Source of the DNA: JAVBQU01 sp031548675
GTDB taxonomy: Bacteria; Bacteroidota; Bacteroidia; Bacteroidales; P3
Length of the DNA: 7,584 bases
Assembly: GCA_031548675.1 (NCBI GenBank)
Contig: JAVBQU010000250.1
Coordinates: 1-7,584, forward strand
Direction of reading: 5' to 3'
A program made the translations under genes and the position numbers. How positions within the stretch are numbered: position 1 is the stretch's first letter; each line of letters opens with the position of its first letter. Below are positions 1-6,332 of this stretch, piece after piece. The notes under the pieces were generated by a model that saw only the letters and a list, made by a program, of their open reading frames with translations, did not search any database and was not told where the DNA came from.

Positions 1-36
1 GTTTGAAAGCTTAATATAGCGTTTACAATTAAATTA

Positions 37-672
37 ATGACTATGAAAAAATTATATTTGCATACAGTATTTATTTCAGCATGTTTTGTTTTAACCTTAA
101 TTCCGGTAACAATACGGAGTCAGCATACAATAAAAACTTATCCTGTAAGTTTTTTATTCCATAGAAAAATGTACCTGAGTTATGAATACCATCCCTCAAC
201 TTCACTTATCAGCTTTGGATTGCTAACATCAAGCTATTTAAGAACAACAATTAATGAATATCAGGGATTTGATGTATCTCCTTTTGTAAAAATAACAATG
301 GGCGAAAAAAAACTGCCTAATGCTTGGTATTTCGAACCTCGTTTGATTTGGGGATATTTATATGCTAATGAACGATATGGTTATGAAGGAGCTGCAGGTA
401 TGAATTTCGAATCTTTTTCTATTGATTTTCCGATTTATGGATTTGGATTTTTGTTAGGAAAGCAATGGGTATTAAAAAATGGTTTTACTTTAGGTATAGA
501 TTGTGGTTTAAAAAGGGTTTTCAGAAAAATTCCGGAAAGTTTTGAACAATCTGGAAAAACTTATGAGGCTAATCAACCGGTCTTTTTGTTTACCACTTGG
601 CAAATGGGACCGGGGTCAATATTTGACGGGCATATTTCTATTGGCTATACTTTTCCTTTTGTAAAAAAATAA
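37..672 (+). CDS. Exported protein of unknown function, probable outer-membrane beta-barrel
   Basis: I do not recognise a specific family. The protein starts with a basic end and a hydrophobic stretch (residues about 3-25), with a likely signal peptidase I site near I-R-S/Q-H. The mature part is rich in aromatic and glycine residues in short alternating stretches (for example Y-L-S-Y-E-Y-H-P, W-G-Y-L-Y, Y-G-F-G-F-L-L-G) and ends G-Y-T-F-P-F-V-K-K. That pattern is typical of small Bacteroidota outer-membrane barrels, loosely like the DUF3575 type; this is inference from composition. At 211 residues it would suit a barrel of roughly 8-10 strands. A second ATG at 43 gives a more usual M-K-K start, and no ribosome binding site decides between them. 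The Cys at residue 16 lies inside the hydrophobic core, so it is not a lipobox. The next gene begins about 80 nt downstream on the same strand. Confidence 0.72.
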   Translation: MTMKKLYLHTVFISACFVLTLIPVTIRSQHTIKTYPVSFLFHRKMYLSYEYHPSTSLISFGLLTSSYLRTTINEYQGFDVSPFVKITMGEKKLPNAWYFEPRLIWGYLYANERYGYEGAAGMNFESFSIDFPIYGFGFLLGKQWVLKNGFTLGIDCGLKRVFRKIPESFEQSGKTYEANQPVFLFTTWQMGPGSIFDGHISIGYTFPFVKK

Positions 673-693
673 TGGAATCAGCTTTAAGCAGAA

Positions 694-701
694 TTTCTTT
701 G
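694..701 (+). promoter_or_regulatory. Candidate -7 promoter box before the M28 peptidase gene
   Basis: TTTCTTTG matches the Bacteroidota -7 consensus TAnnTTTG at all fixed positions except the second, and continues as GCATCTTCGC, a sequence often seen just downstream in these promoters. No TTTG lies at the proper distance upstream, so the -33 element is weak or absent. It is about 55 nt before the chosen ATG at 756. Confidence 0.4.
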
Positions 702-755
702 CATCTTCGCTAAAAAGATGTAATATTGCAATATATCCTTTATCAAGTTATTAAT

Positions 756-1712
756 ATGGTTTACAAATATATCAGCAGATTTTTTATAGTATTTTTTTTA
801 ATAGGTTTATGTGTAAAGGGAGTTTCGCAAAAGGATGTTATTTCATTCAATAGTTATTCCGACACCAATATCATTATAAATCACTTAACAAATATAACCC
901 AAACAAATGGATTCAGAAATTACAGCAATATCCCATTGCTAAACCAAACAGCAGATTATGTTTTGTCTGTTTTTAAGCAATATGCAGATACAGCTTATTT
1001 CCAAGAATATGAAGTAGAAGGGAAAATATATAGAAATGTTATCGGACAATTTGGGACACATATACATAAGCCTTTGATAATAACCGGAGCTCACTATGAT
1101 GTTTATGGTAACCAAGAAGGAGCCGATGATAATGCTTCGGGTACTGTGGCACTGTTAGAACTTGCTCGTATGCTCTACAATCAAAAGCTTAACTATCCTA
1201 TAGAATTGGTAGCCTATACTTTAGAAGAACCTCCTTATTTCCGTACAGCTTACATGGGAAGTTATATTCACGCTCAATCCTTAAAAGCGTCAAAAACCAA
1301 AGTTTATGGCATGACTGCCATCGAAATGATTGGATATTTCAATGATGAAAGTAATTCTCAGGAATATCCTGTAAAAACGATGAAAGCAATTTATGGCTCT
1401 AAAGGAGATTATATTCTACTGGTTAAAAAATTAGGACATAAGAAATTTGTCAAAAATTTTTCGAAACAATTCACTATTGCAAATACTATCAAAACCAGTA
1501 ATTTAAAATCTCCAAAAAAAATATCCGGAATCGATTTTTCCGATCATTTAAATTACTGGAATGCTGGTTATGATGCCTTAATGGTTACCAATACCGCATT
1601 TTACCGCAATAAAAATTATCATAAATCCACCGACACTATGGAAACGCTAGATATTGACAGAATGTCGAAGGTAATTGATGCAATTTACTATAGTCTTACC
1701 CATATAAACTAA
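756..1712 (+). CDS. Secreted M28-family zinc peptidase
   Basis: This is a di-zinc exopeptidase of family M28 (aminopeptidase or related fold), probably periplasmic or secreted. Numbering from ATG 756 (318 residues), the expected residues are present in order: G-A-H-Y-D with ligand H113, G-A-D-D-N-A-S-G with bridging D125, E157-E158 (general base and ligand) in E-E-P-P, E190 in A-I-E-M-I-G-Y, and H264 in D-F-S-D-H-L-N-Y-W. Ligand roles are assigned by analogy with Aeromonas aminopeptidase. The frame is also open from a TTG at 726, but ATG 756 gives a clean signal peptide (basic start, hydrophobic residues about 8-20, likely cleavage near V-S-Q), so I prefer it. No Shine-Dalgarno is visible. 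The gene ends 8 nt before the glycosyltransferase, suggesting co-transcription. Substrate preference cannot be read from the sequence; some Bacteroidota M28 proteins are glutaminyl cyclases. Confidence 0.9.
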   Translation: MVYKYISRFFIVFFLIGLCVKGVSQKDVISFNSYSDTNIIINHLTNITQTNGFRNYSNIPLLNQTADYVLSVFKQYADTAYFQEYEVEGKIYRNVIGQFGTHIHKPLIITGAHYDVYGNQEGADDNASGTVALLELARMLYNQKLNYPIELVAYTLEEPPYFRTAYMGSYIHAQSLKASKTKVYGMTAIEMIGYFNDESNSQEYPVKTMKAIYGSKGDYILLVKKLGHKKFVKNFSKQFTIANTIKTSNLKSPKKISGIDFSDHLNYWNAGYDALMVTNTAFYRNKNYHKSTDTMETLDIDRMSKVIDAIYYSLTHIN

Positions 1713-1720
1713 AATGTCGT

Positions 1721-2614
1721 ATGATAAGTATCTGCATTCCCATATATAATTATGACATTACCCAATTGGTAAACAAGTTGTACTGTCAGGCAGAAACTTG
1801 CGGCATAGAATTTGAAATATTGGCAATAGATGATGCTTCAGAAGAAAAATACCGCCGCCTCAATAGCCATATCCTACTGCCTCATTTTCGCTATATACAA
1901 TTGTCCGAAAATATAGGCAGGTCGAAAATCAGGAATTTATTGGCAAAAGAAGCTTGCCAGCCTTATTTGATATTTATGGATTGCGATTCGGATGTAGCTG
2001 ATGAACAATATATACAAAGATATTTATCTGTGTGTAAACCTTGTATAGTTTGCTGCGGAGGAACTATTTATAATACCACACCACCAACAGATGAGACCTA
2101 TTTACGTTGGCTGTATGGAATTCATAGAGAAGCATTAACAGCTGCAGAACGGAATAAGAATACTAACTCAGGTTTTCGCACTCATAATTTTTTAATTGAT
2201 AAAACGGTTTTTCAAACCGTACAGTTCAATACCGAATTGGAAGGCTATGGTCACGAAGATACTTACTGGGGATTAGAACTCGGCCAAAAAGGTTTTTCGA
2301 TTCTGCATATTGATAATCCATTAATACATTTAGGTTTGGAAAGTGCAGAAATATTTTTAGCCAAGACTGAAAAAAGTATTGAAAACTTGATAGTTATTAA
2401 TCGTTTATTAAAAAAGAATTATCCTCAACTGGTTAATCATTCAAGATTGGTTTATACAGCAAATACCTTGCAAAGATTTCATCTGAAAGGAATAGTAAAA
2501 ATACTATTTAAACTTTGTAAGCAGGCAATGAAAAAGAATCTTTTAGGAAAAAATCCCAAACTAAAAATTTTTGACCTTTATAAATTAGGCTATCTATGTA
2601 ATTTAAAATCATAG
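1721..2614 (+). CDS. Family 2 (GT-A fold) glycosyltransferase
   Basis: The enzyme should transfer a sugar from a nucleotide-sugar donor, on the cytoplasmic side of the membrane. The N-terminus I-S-I-C-I-P-I-Y-N is the usual first strand of GT2 domains. It is followed by the nucleotide-binding acid pair D37-D38 in A-I-D-D-A-S, the E-N-I-G-R-S-K-I-R-N segment (63-72), a metal-binding DXD as D87-C-D89 in F-M-D-C-D-S-D, and G-Y-G-H-E-D (175-180), whose E-D pair is the likely acceptor-side catalytic motif. H203 in L-I-H-L-G may be a further metal ligand. There is no signal peptide. The last 90 residues are strongly basic with hydrophobic patches, suggesting peripheral membrane contact. It begins 8 nt after the M28 stop with no promoter between, so the two are probably one transcript. 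Donor and acceptor are unknown. No other polysaccharide genes lie nearby, so this does not look like part of a capsule or O-antigen locus. Confidence 0.9.
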   Translation: MISICIPIYNYDITQLVNKLYCQAETCGIEFEILAIDDASEEKYRRLNSHILLPHFRYIQLSENIGRSKIRNLLAKEACQPYLIFMDCDSDVADEQYIQRYLSVCKPCIVCCGGTIYNTTPPTDETYLRWLYGIHREALTAAERNKNTNSGFRTHNFLIDKTVFQTVQFNTELEGYGHEDTYWGLELGQKGFSILHIDNPLIHLGLESAEIFLAKTEKSIENLIVINRLLKKNYPQLVNHSRLVYTANTLQRFHLKGIVKILFKLCKQAMKKNLLGKNPKLKIFDLYKLGYLCNLKS

Positions 2615-2671
2615 AAATCAGATCATAATAAAGTTTTCATATCATTCAATAACTTACAATTATTTATCATC

Positions 2672-4729
2672 ATGAAAAAAATCTTATTCCTTAGTTTGGC
2701 TGTTACGCTCATGTTTGGAGCGTGTAAAGAATCGCGCCACAAACCTAACTTAACTCCTGTAACCATGATCCAAAAAAATGAAAAAATTGTGCAGCAAACA
2801 CTCGATTCGTTAAAAGCCCGTTATGCCGATTTGAATATCGAACGTGTCCAAAAAGGTATTTTGCAAATTGCCCAATTGTGGGATGAAAGCGATGGCAATG
2901 ATAGTACTTTTATCACTTTTTGTTTAGCAAACTATGTAAATAACGAAAAAGACCGCGAAGCTTTATTTCTGAGCCTTTCAAATAAAATAGAATTGATTAC
3001 AGGCTATTTCCACAAAATAGATGTAGGGCTTAAAGAACCTGTGCAGCAAACCGGAAACGAACCTTCTGCTGTAGATATGGAAATGGGAGGATATGATGTA
3101 ACCTCTCATTTCAAAGATGATATGTTTACCAACAAAATAGCTTTTGTTACTTTGTTGAATTTCCCTTCGTACAGCCTGAGCGAAAAACAAAAATCGGGCG
3201 AAAATTGGAGTCGTTTACAATGGGGATATGCACGCTTGGGTGATGTGTTTGCTTCACGCATTCCTGCTGAAGTACAGCAGCAAGCTGCTAAAACTTTGGC
3301 TGATGCCGAAGCCTATATTTCGGATTATAATATTGCAATGGGAGCTTTGCGTAATGATGCCGGCAAAACATACTTTCCCAAAGATATGAAACTGATTTCG
3401 CATTGGGGGTTACGCGATGAATTAAAATCTAATTATGCCGATGCACAACAAGGTTTGGAAAAACAACGCATGATTTACACGATTATGAAACGCATCATTA
3501 AGCAAGAAATTCCGAACAGAGTGATTAATAAAGATGATATACAATGGAATCCGCTTGATAATAAAGTATTTCAAAATAATAAAGAAATAAAAGCTGAGGC
3601 AGAACCCAACAAACGCTATGAGGTTTTACTAAATAACTTCAAAGCCCTACAAGCCGAAGATGCTTATACTCCTTCACAACCTACTTATATTCAAAGGGCT
3701 TACGAAGGTAATATGGAATTTACTAAAGATGAAATCTGCAAAATGTACACCCAGTTTATTTCTTCTGAACAAGTAAAACAGGTAGCTACACTAATAGCCA
3801 AACGTTTAGGTAGAAAGTTAGAGCCTTTTGATATTTGGTATGACGGTTTCAAATCACGAAGTAGTATTTCTGAAAATGACCTGACTGCGAAAACTCAAAA
3901 ACTTTATCCCGATGCCAAAGCATTTGAAAAAGATTTACCTTCTATCATGAAACGCTTAGGTTTTTCGCCAGCAGAAGCTGCCCGTATTTGCGATAAAGTT
4001 CAAGTAGATGCTGCCCGTGGTTCGGGACATGCATGGGGTGCTGTAATGAAAGGTGATAAAGCCCGTTTGCGTACACGGGTTGCTGCATCGGGCATGGATT
4101 ATAAAGGATATAATATTGCCATGCATGAATTTGGTCACAACGTGGAGCAAACCATCAGCTTGTACGATGTGGATTATTATATGATGACCGGTACACCCAA
4201 CACCGGTTTGACCGAAGCTCTAGCTTTTATATTCCAAAAACGAGATTTAGAAGTGTTGGGAATTAAAGAAAATAATCCGGATAAAGATTATTTGACTACT
4301 TTAGATATTTTCTGGGGATGTTATGAAATTATGGGCGTTTCGCTGGTAGATATGGGCGTATGGGAATGGATGTATGCACATCCTGATGCGACACCAGAAC
4401 AATTGAAAGAAAATGTAATCCGCATTGCTCAAAAAGTATGGAATCAATATTATGCTCCTGTATTGGGCGAGAAAGACTCCCCTATCTTGGCTATTTACTC
4501 ACACATGATTGATAATCCTTTGTATTTGGCAAATTACCCGATGGGACATTTGATAGAATTTCAATTGGAAGAGTATCTAAAAGGGAAAAATTTTGCTTCG
4601 GAAATACTACGGATTTATCCTTTAGGTCGTCTTACACCACAGGTATGGATGCAGCAAGCTACCGGAAAAGTCTTAAGCATAGAACCCATGTTAGAAGCAG
4701 CTAAAACAGCGGCTGAAAAAATTAAATGA
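2672..4729 (+). CDS. Lipoprotein zinc metallopeptidase with HEXXH...E motif (M3-like gluzincin)
   Basis: The product begins with a lipoprotein signal peptide: M-K-K, a hydrophobic core, and a lipobox F-G-A-C with C18 as the lipidated residue. It is therefore anchored in the periplasm or outer membrane; K-E after the Cys only weakly resembles a surface-export signal. The body is largely helical. H485-E-F-G-H489 is a HEXXH zinc site, and E515 (in G-L-T-E-A-L), 26 residues after the second His, sits where gluzincins of the M3/M2 type place the third ligand. R-K-L-E-P-F-D-I-W-Y near residue 384 resembles the conserved W-D segment of M3 peptidases. N-Y-P-M-G-H-L-I-E-F-Q (621-631) resembles the C-terminal substrate-side helix of M3/M2 enzymes. 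The 685-residue length fits an M3 oligopeptidase. It lacks the HEXXGH of dipeptidyl peptidase III (M49). The gene follows the glycosyltransferase after 57 nt without a clear promoter or terminator, and is closed by a strong terminator. Confidence 0.8.
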   Translation: MKKILFLSLAVTLMFGACKESRHKPNLTPVTMIQKNEKIVQQTLDSLKARYADLNIERVQKGILQIAQLWDESDGNDSTFITFCLANYVNNEKDREALFLSLSNKIELITGYFHKIDVGLKEPVQQTGNEPSAVDMEMGGYDVTSHFKDDMFTNKIAFVTLLNFPSYSLSEKQKSGENWSRLQWGYARLGDVFASRIPAEVQQQAAKTLADAEAYISDYNIAMGALRNDAGKTYFPKDMKLISHWGLRDELKSNYADAQQGLEKQRMIYTIMKRIIKQEIPNRVINKDDIQWNPLDNKVFQNNKEIKAEAEPNKRYEVLLNNFKALQAEDAYTPSQPTYIQRAYEGNMEFTKDEICKMYTQFISSEQVKQVATLIAKRLGRKLEPFDIWYDGFKSRSSISENDLTAKTQKLYPDAKAFEKDLPSIMKRLGFSPAEAARICDKVQVDAARGSGHAWGAVMKGDKARLRTRVAASGMDYKGYNIAMHEFGHNVEQTISLYDVDYYMMTGTPNTGLTEALAFIFQKRDLEVLGIKENNPDKDYLTTLDIFWGCYEIMGVSLVDMGVWEWMYAHPDATPEQLKENVIRIAQKVWNQYYAPVLGEKDSPILAIYSHMIDNPLYLANYPMGHLIEFQLEEYLKGKNFASEILRIYPLGRLTPQVWMQQATGKVLSIEPMLEAAKTAAEKIK

Positions 4730-4739
4730 TTTTAGCTAT

Positions 4740-4787
4740 AGGTAAATAAACATACAGTGTGTTTATTTACCTGTTTTCTGTTTTTTG
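4740..4787 (+). terminator. Rho-independent terminator after the lipoprotein peptidase
   Basis: GGTAAATAAACA (4741-4752) and TGTTTATTTACC (4760-4771) form a perfect 12-bp stem, extendable by A4740-T4772, around a 7-nt loop. A T-rich run follows (4774-4786). It ends transcription from the peptidase gene 11 nt after its stop. The T-run also holds the -33 box of the tRNA-Ser promoter. Confidence 0.88.
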
Positions 4788-4814
4788 TTAATCCCAAAAA
4801 ATTCAGTAATTTTG
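4784..4814 (+). promoter_or_regulatory. Consensus Bacteroidota promoter for tRNA-Ser
   Basis: TTTG (4784-4787), a spacer of exactly 19 nt, and TAATTTTG (4807-4814) match the Bacteroidota housekeeping consensus TTTG-N19-TAnnTTTG at every fixed position. Transcription should start around 4818-4821, leaving a leader of about 75 nt before the mature tRNA-Ser. The start site is inferred, not seen. Confidence 0.88.
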
Positions 4815-4833
4815 CACAGAAATATTCAAAAAT

Positions 4834-4862
4834 AAAAAACAGGATGTAGATTCTGTTTTTTT
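4834..4862 (+). other. Terminator-like hairpin in the tRNA-Ser leader
   Basis: AAAAAACAGGA (4834-4844) pairs with TTCTGTTTTTT (4851-4861), with one G-T wobble, around a 6-nt loop, and is followed by further T-rich sequence to 4867. It lies between the tRNA-Ser promoter and the tRNA, so it would be in the 5' leader. The stem is mostly A-T and would be weak. It could be a leaky terminator, a processing signal, or chance in A+T-rich DNA. Confidence 0.45.
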
Positions 4863-4894
4863 ATTTTAGAGAGTTCTTTTTATTATTAATCTAA

Positions 4895-4985
4895 GGAGAG
4901 GTGTCCGAGTGGTCGAAGGAGCACGCCTGGAAAGTGTGTATACCTCAAAAGGGTATCCAGGGTTCGAATCCCTGTCTCTCCGCCA
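4895..4985 (+). tRNA. tRNA-Ser, anticodon GGA
   Basis: All arms fold. The acceptor stem is GGAGAGG (4895-4901) with TCTCTCC (4975-4981), including one G-T pair. The anticodon stem CACGC/GTGTG encloses loop CTGGAAA with GGA at 4929-4931, which reads serine codons UCC and UCU. The long variable arm typical of class II tRNAs pairs ATACC (4940-4944) with GGTAT (4952-4956). The T arm is CAGGG-TTCGAAT-CCCTG. The discriminator is G4982 and the 3' CCA is encoded (4983-4985). It has its own promoter upstream and a terminator downstream. Confidence 0.98.
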
Positions 4986-5016
4986 AATAGCTAAAACAGT
5001 TAGCGACAAAAAAAGG

Positions 5017-5055
5017 AAAAGTCCTACATAATCAATGATTTGTAGGACTTTTTTT
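5017..5055 (+). terminator. Rho-independent terminator of tRNA-Ser
   Basis: AAAAGTCCTACA (5017-5028) pairs perfectly with TGTAGGACTTTT (5041-5052) around a 12-nt loop, and the T-run continues to 5055. A smaller stem, GCTAA (4990-4994) with TTAGC (5000-5004), lies between the tRNA end and this terminator and may belong to the 3' trailer. Confidence 0.9.
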
Positions 5056-5118
5056 ATATATCATCGTCATTTCTAAGAGCTAAGTAAGAAATTTAAACAA
5101 GTCAAATATTACCAAAAC
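5056..5118. other. Convergent junction without a gene
   Basis: This 63-nt stretch lies between the tRNA-Ser terminator and the tRNA-Gln terminator, where the plus-strand and minus-strand blocks meet. I see no promoter, open frame or strong structure in it. The whole non-protein interval from 4730 to 5348 is otherwise accounted for by two tRNAs, their promoters, three terminators and the tRNA-Ser leader. Confidence 0.7.
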
Positions 5119-5159
5119 ATAAAACCCGTAATTAATCATGAATTAATTACGGGTTTTAT
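5119..5159 (-). terminator. Terminator of tRNA-Gln, probably bidirectional
   Basis: An 18-bp perfect inverted repeat, ATAAAACCCGTAATTAAT (5119-5136) with its complement at 5142-5159, surrounds a 5-nt loop. Read on the minus strand the stem begins two nucleotides after the tRNA-Gln discriminator base, and its second arm ends in TTTTAT followed by GTTTTGG. On the plus strand the arm ends GGGTTTTATTG, so it could also back up the tRNA-Ser terminator at this convergent junction. Confidence 0.85.
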
Positions 5160-5161
5160 TG

Positions 5162-5232
5162 TTATCCGACCAGGATTCGAACCTGGACTGACTGAACCAA
5201 AATCAGGAGTGCTACCGTTACACCATCGGACA
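5162..5232 (-). tRNA. tRNA-Gln, anticodon TTG
   Basis: Reading the minus strand from 5232, the acceptor TGTCCGA pairs with TCGGATA, including one G-T pair and the weak U1-A72 end pair expected for glutamine tRNAs. The D arm stem is GTGT/GCAC. The anticodon loop TTTTGGT carries TTG at 5200-5198, reading CAA (and possibly CAG). The T arm is CCAGG-TTCGAAT-CCTGG. The anticodon stem CCTGA/TCAGT has an apparent C-U mismatch at its outermost pair (27-43). The discriminator is A and CCA is not encoded, so CCA must be added after transcription, unlike the neighbouring tRNA-Ser. Confidence 0.96.
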
Positions 5233-5253
5233 ATCTTTTCTCAAAATGCGTTG

Positions 5254-5284
5254 CAAAGGTACTACGAAAAATCGAACTATCAAA
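5254..5284 (-). promoter_or_regulatory. Consensus Bacteroidota promoter for tRNA-Gln
   Basis: On the minus strand TTTG (5284-5281), exactly 19 nt, and TACCTTTG (5261-5254) match TTTG-N19-TAnnTTTG at every fixed position. The mature tRNA begins at 5232, so the leader is short, about 15-20 nt. The rest of the gap back to the MoxR stop (5285-5348) shows no clear terminator. Confidence 0.88.
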
Positions 5285-5348
5285 GAAGAATTTCAATTAT
5301 TTCTTATGAAAATTGTTTTTAAAAACGAACTCTCAAAAAATCAGTTTT

Positions 5349-6323
5349 CTACTTGCTCTGCATAATTTCTTTGATAATATCATCTGTAGAATATCCATCG
5401 GCATCAGCATTATAATTTCTTACTACACGATGGCGTAATACCGGCAATGCTACTGCCTGAACATCTTCTATATCGGGCGAATATTTTCCATTAATCAATG
5501 CTGCATGACATTTTGCAGCAATTACTAGGTATTGTGAAGCCCGAGGACCTGCTCCCCATGATAAATATTTATTGGCGATAGAATGTGCATCAGGCGTCCC
5601 GCAACGGGTAGATGATACTAAACGCACGGCATAATTCATTACATTGTCGGGGACAGGAATTAGACGAACCAAATGTTGATACTCTATGATTTCCTGGGCA
5701 GAAAGTACAACTTTGGTTTCTATATTTTTATCCTGAGTAGTTGATTTTACAATATTTATTTCTTCTTCAAAAGAAGGATAATCCAACTTAACGTTGAACA
5801 TAAAGCGGTCTAATTGAGCTTCAGGTAAAGGATAAGTACCTTCCTGCTCAATGGGGTTTTGTGTCGCCAGAACAAAAAAAGGTTCATCCAGGCGATATGA
5901 AACTCCCGATACGGTTACCGATTTTTCCTGCATGGCTTCGAGCAAAGCAGATTGAGTTTTAGGTGGTGTACGGTTAATTTCGTCTGCTAAAATAATATTA
6001 GCAAAAATAGGACCTTGAATAAATTTGAATTTCCGGTTTTCATCCAAAATTTCAGTTCCGATAATATCCGAAGGCATCAAATCGGGCGTAAACTGAATAC
6101 GGCTATATTTCAATCCTAACGATTTTGCGATCGTATTTACCATCAATGTTTTAGCTAATCCCGGAACGCCTACTAATAAACAGTGTCCTCTGCTAAAAAT
6201 TGAAATCAGAATATTTTTTACAACTTCATCCTGACCCACAATTACACGCGAAACTTCTTTTTTGAGTAATTGATATTTAGACATTAAGGCATCTATGCCT
6301 TCTACATTTGATTTATATTCCAT
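5349..6323 (-). CDS. MoxR-family AAA+ ATPase
   Basis: This is a complete 324-residue cytoplasmic AAA+ ATPase of the MoxR family, chaperone-like ATPases thought to help mature or insert metals into partner complexes, often with von Willebrand factor A proteins. Motifs in order are Walker A G-V-P-G-L-A-K-T (52-59), the MoxR segment F-T-P-D-L-M-P-S-D-I-I-G (78-89), Walker B I-I-L-A-D-E (110-115) followed by I-N-R-T-P-P-K-T-Q, sensor 1 A-T-Q-N-P (153-157), the arginine finger region E-A-Q-L-D-R-F (R173), and sensor 2 G-A-G-P-R-A-S (R261) in the C-terminal lid. All key residues are intact, so it should be active. It starts 19 nt after the SurA-like gene and probably shares its transcript. Downstream on the same strand is tRNA-Gln, not the DUF58 and BatA/BatB-type genes common after moxR in Bacteroidota. 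Its client is unknown. Confidence 0.95.
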   Translation of the reverse strand: MEYKSNVEGIDALMSKYQLLKKEVSRVIVGQDEVVKNILISIFSRGHCLLVGVPGLAKTLMVNTIAKSLGLKYSRIQFTPDLMPSDIIGTEILDENRKFKFIQGPIFANIILADEINRTPPKTQSALLEAMQEKSVTVSGVSYRLDEPFFVLATQNPIEQEGTYPLPEAQLDRFMFNVKLDYPSFEEEINIVKSTTQDKNIETKVVLSAQEIIEYQHLVRLIPVPDNVMNYAVRLVSSTRCGTPDAHSIANKYLSWGAGPRASQYLVIAAKCHAALINGKYSPDIEDVQAVALPVLRHRVVRNYNADADGYSTDDIIKEIMQSK

Positions 6324-6332
6324 AAATTTGAA

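Noticed and set aside
726..755. TTG at 726 as the start of the M28 peptidase
   Set aside because: TTG starts are rare in this group. The added ten residues spoil the signal peptide, and ATG 756 gives a normal one.
2615..2671. Promoter or terminator between the glycosyltransferase and the lipoprotein peptidase
   Set aside because: I found no TAnnTTTG with a spaced TTTG and no stable stem with a T-run, so none is annotated.
2978..3190. Open frame of 70 codons on the minus strand inside the lipoprotein peptidase gene
   Set aside because: It is fully covered by a strong plus-strand coding region with recognisable motifs, and its product shows no domain or signal.
3956..4150. Open frame of 64 codons on the minus strand across the HEXXH region
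   Set aside because: It is antisense to the catalytic region of the peptidase, with biased composition that mirrors the sense codons.
2672..4729. Dipeptidyl peptidase III (M49)
   Set aside because: M49 enzymes carry HEXXGH and an E-E-C-R-A-D-type motif. This protein has HEXXH and E-A-L-A instead.
5285..5348. Terminator for moxR before tRNA-Gln
   Set aside because: Only short A-T palindromes such as GTTTTTAAAAAC are present, without a loop and proper T-run.
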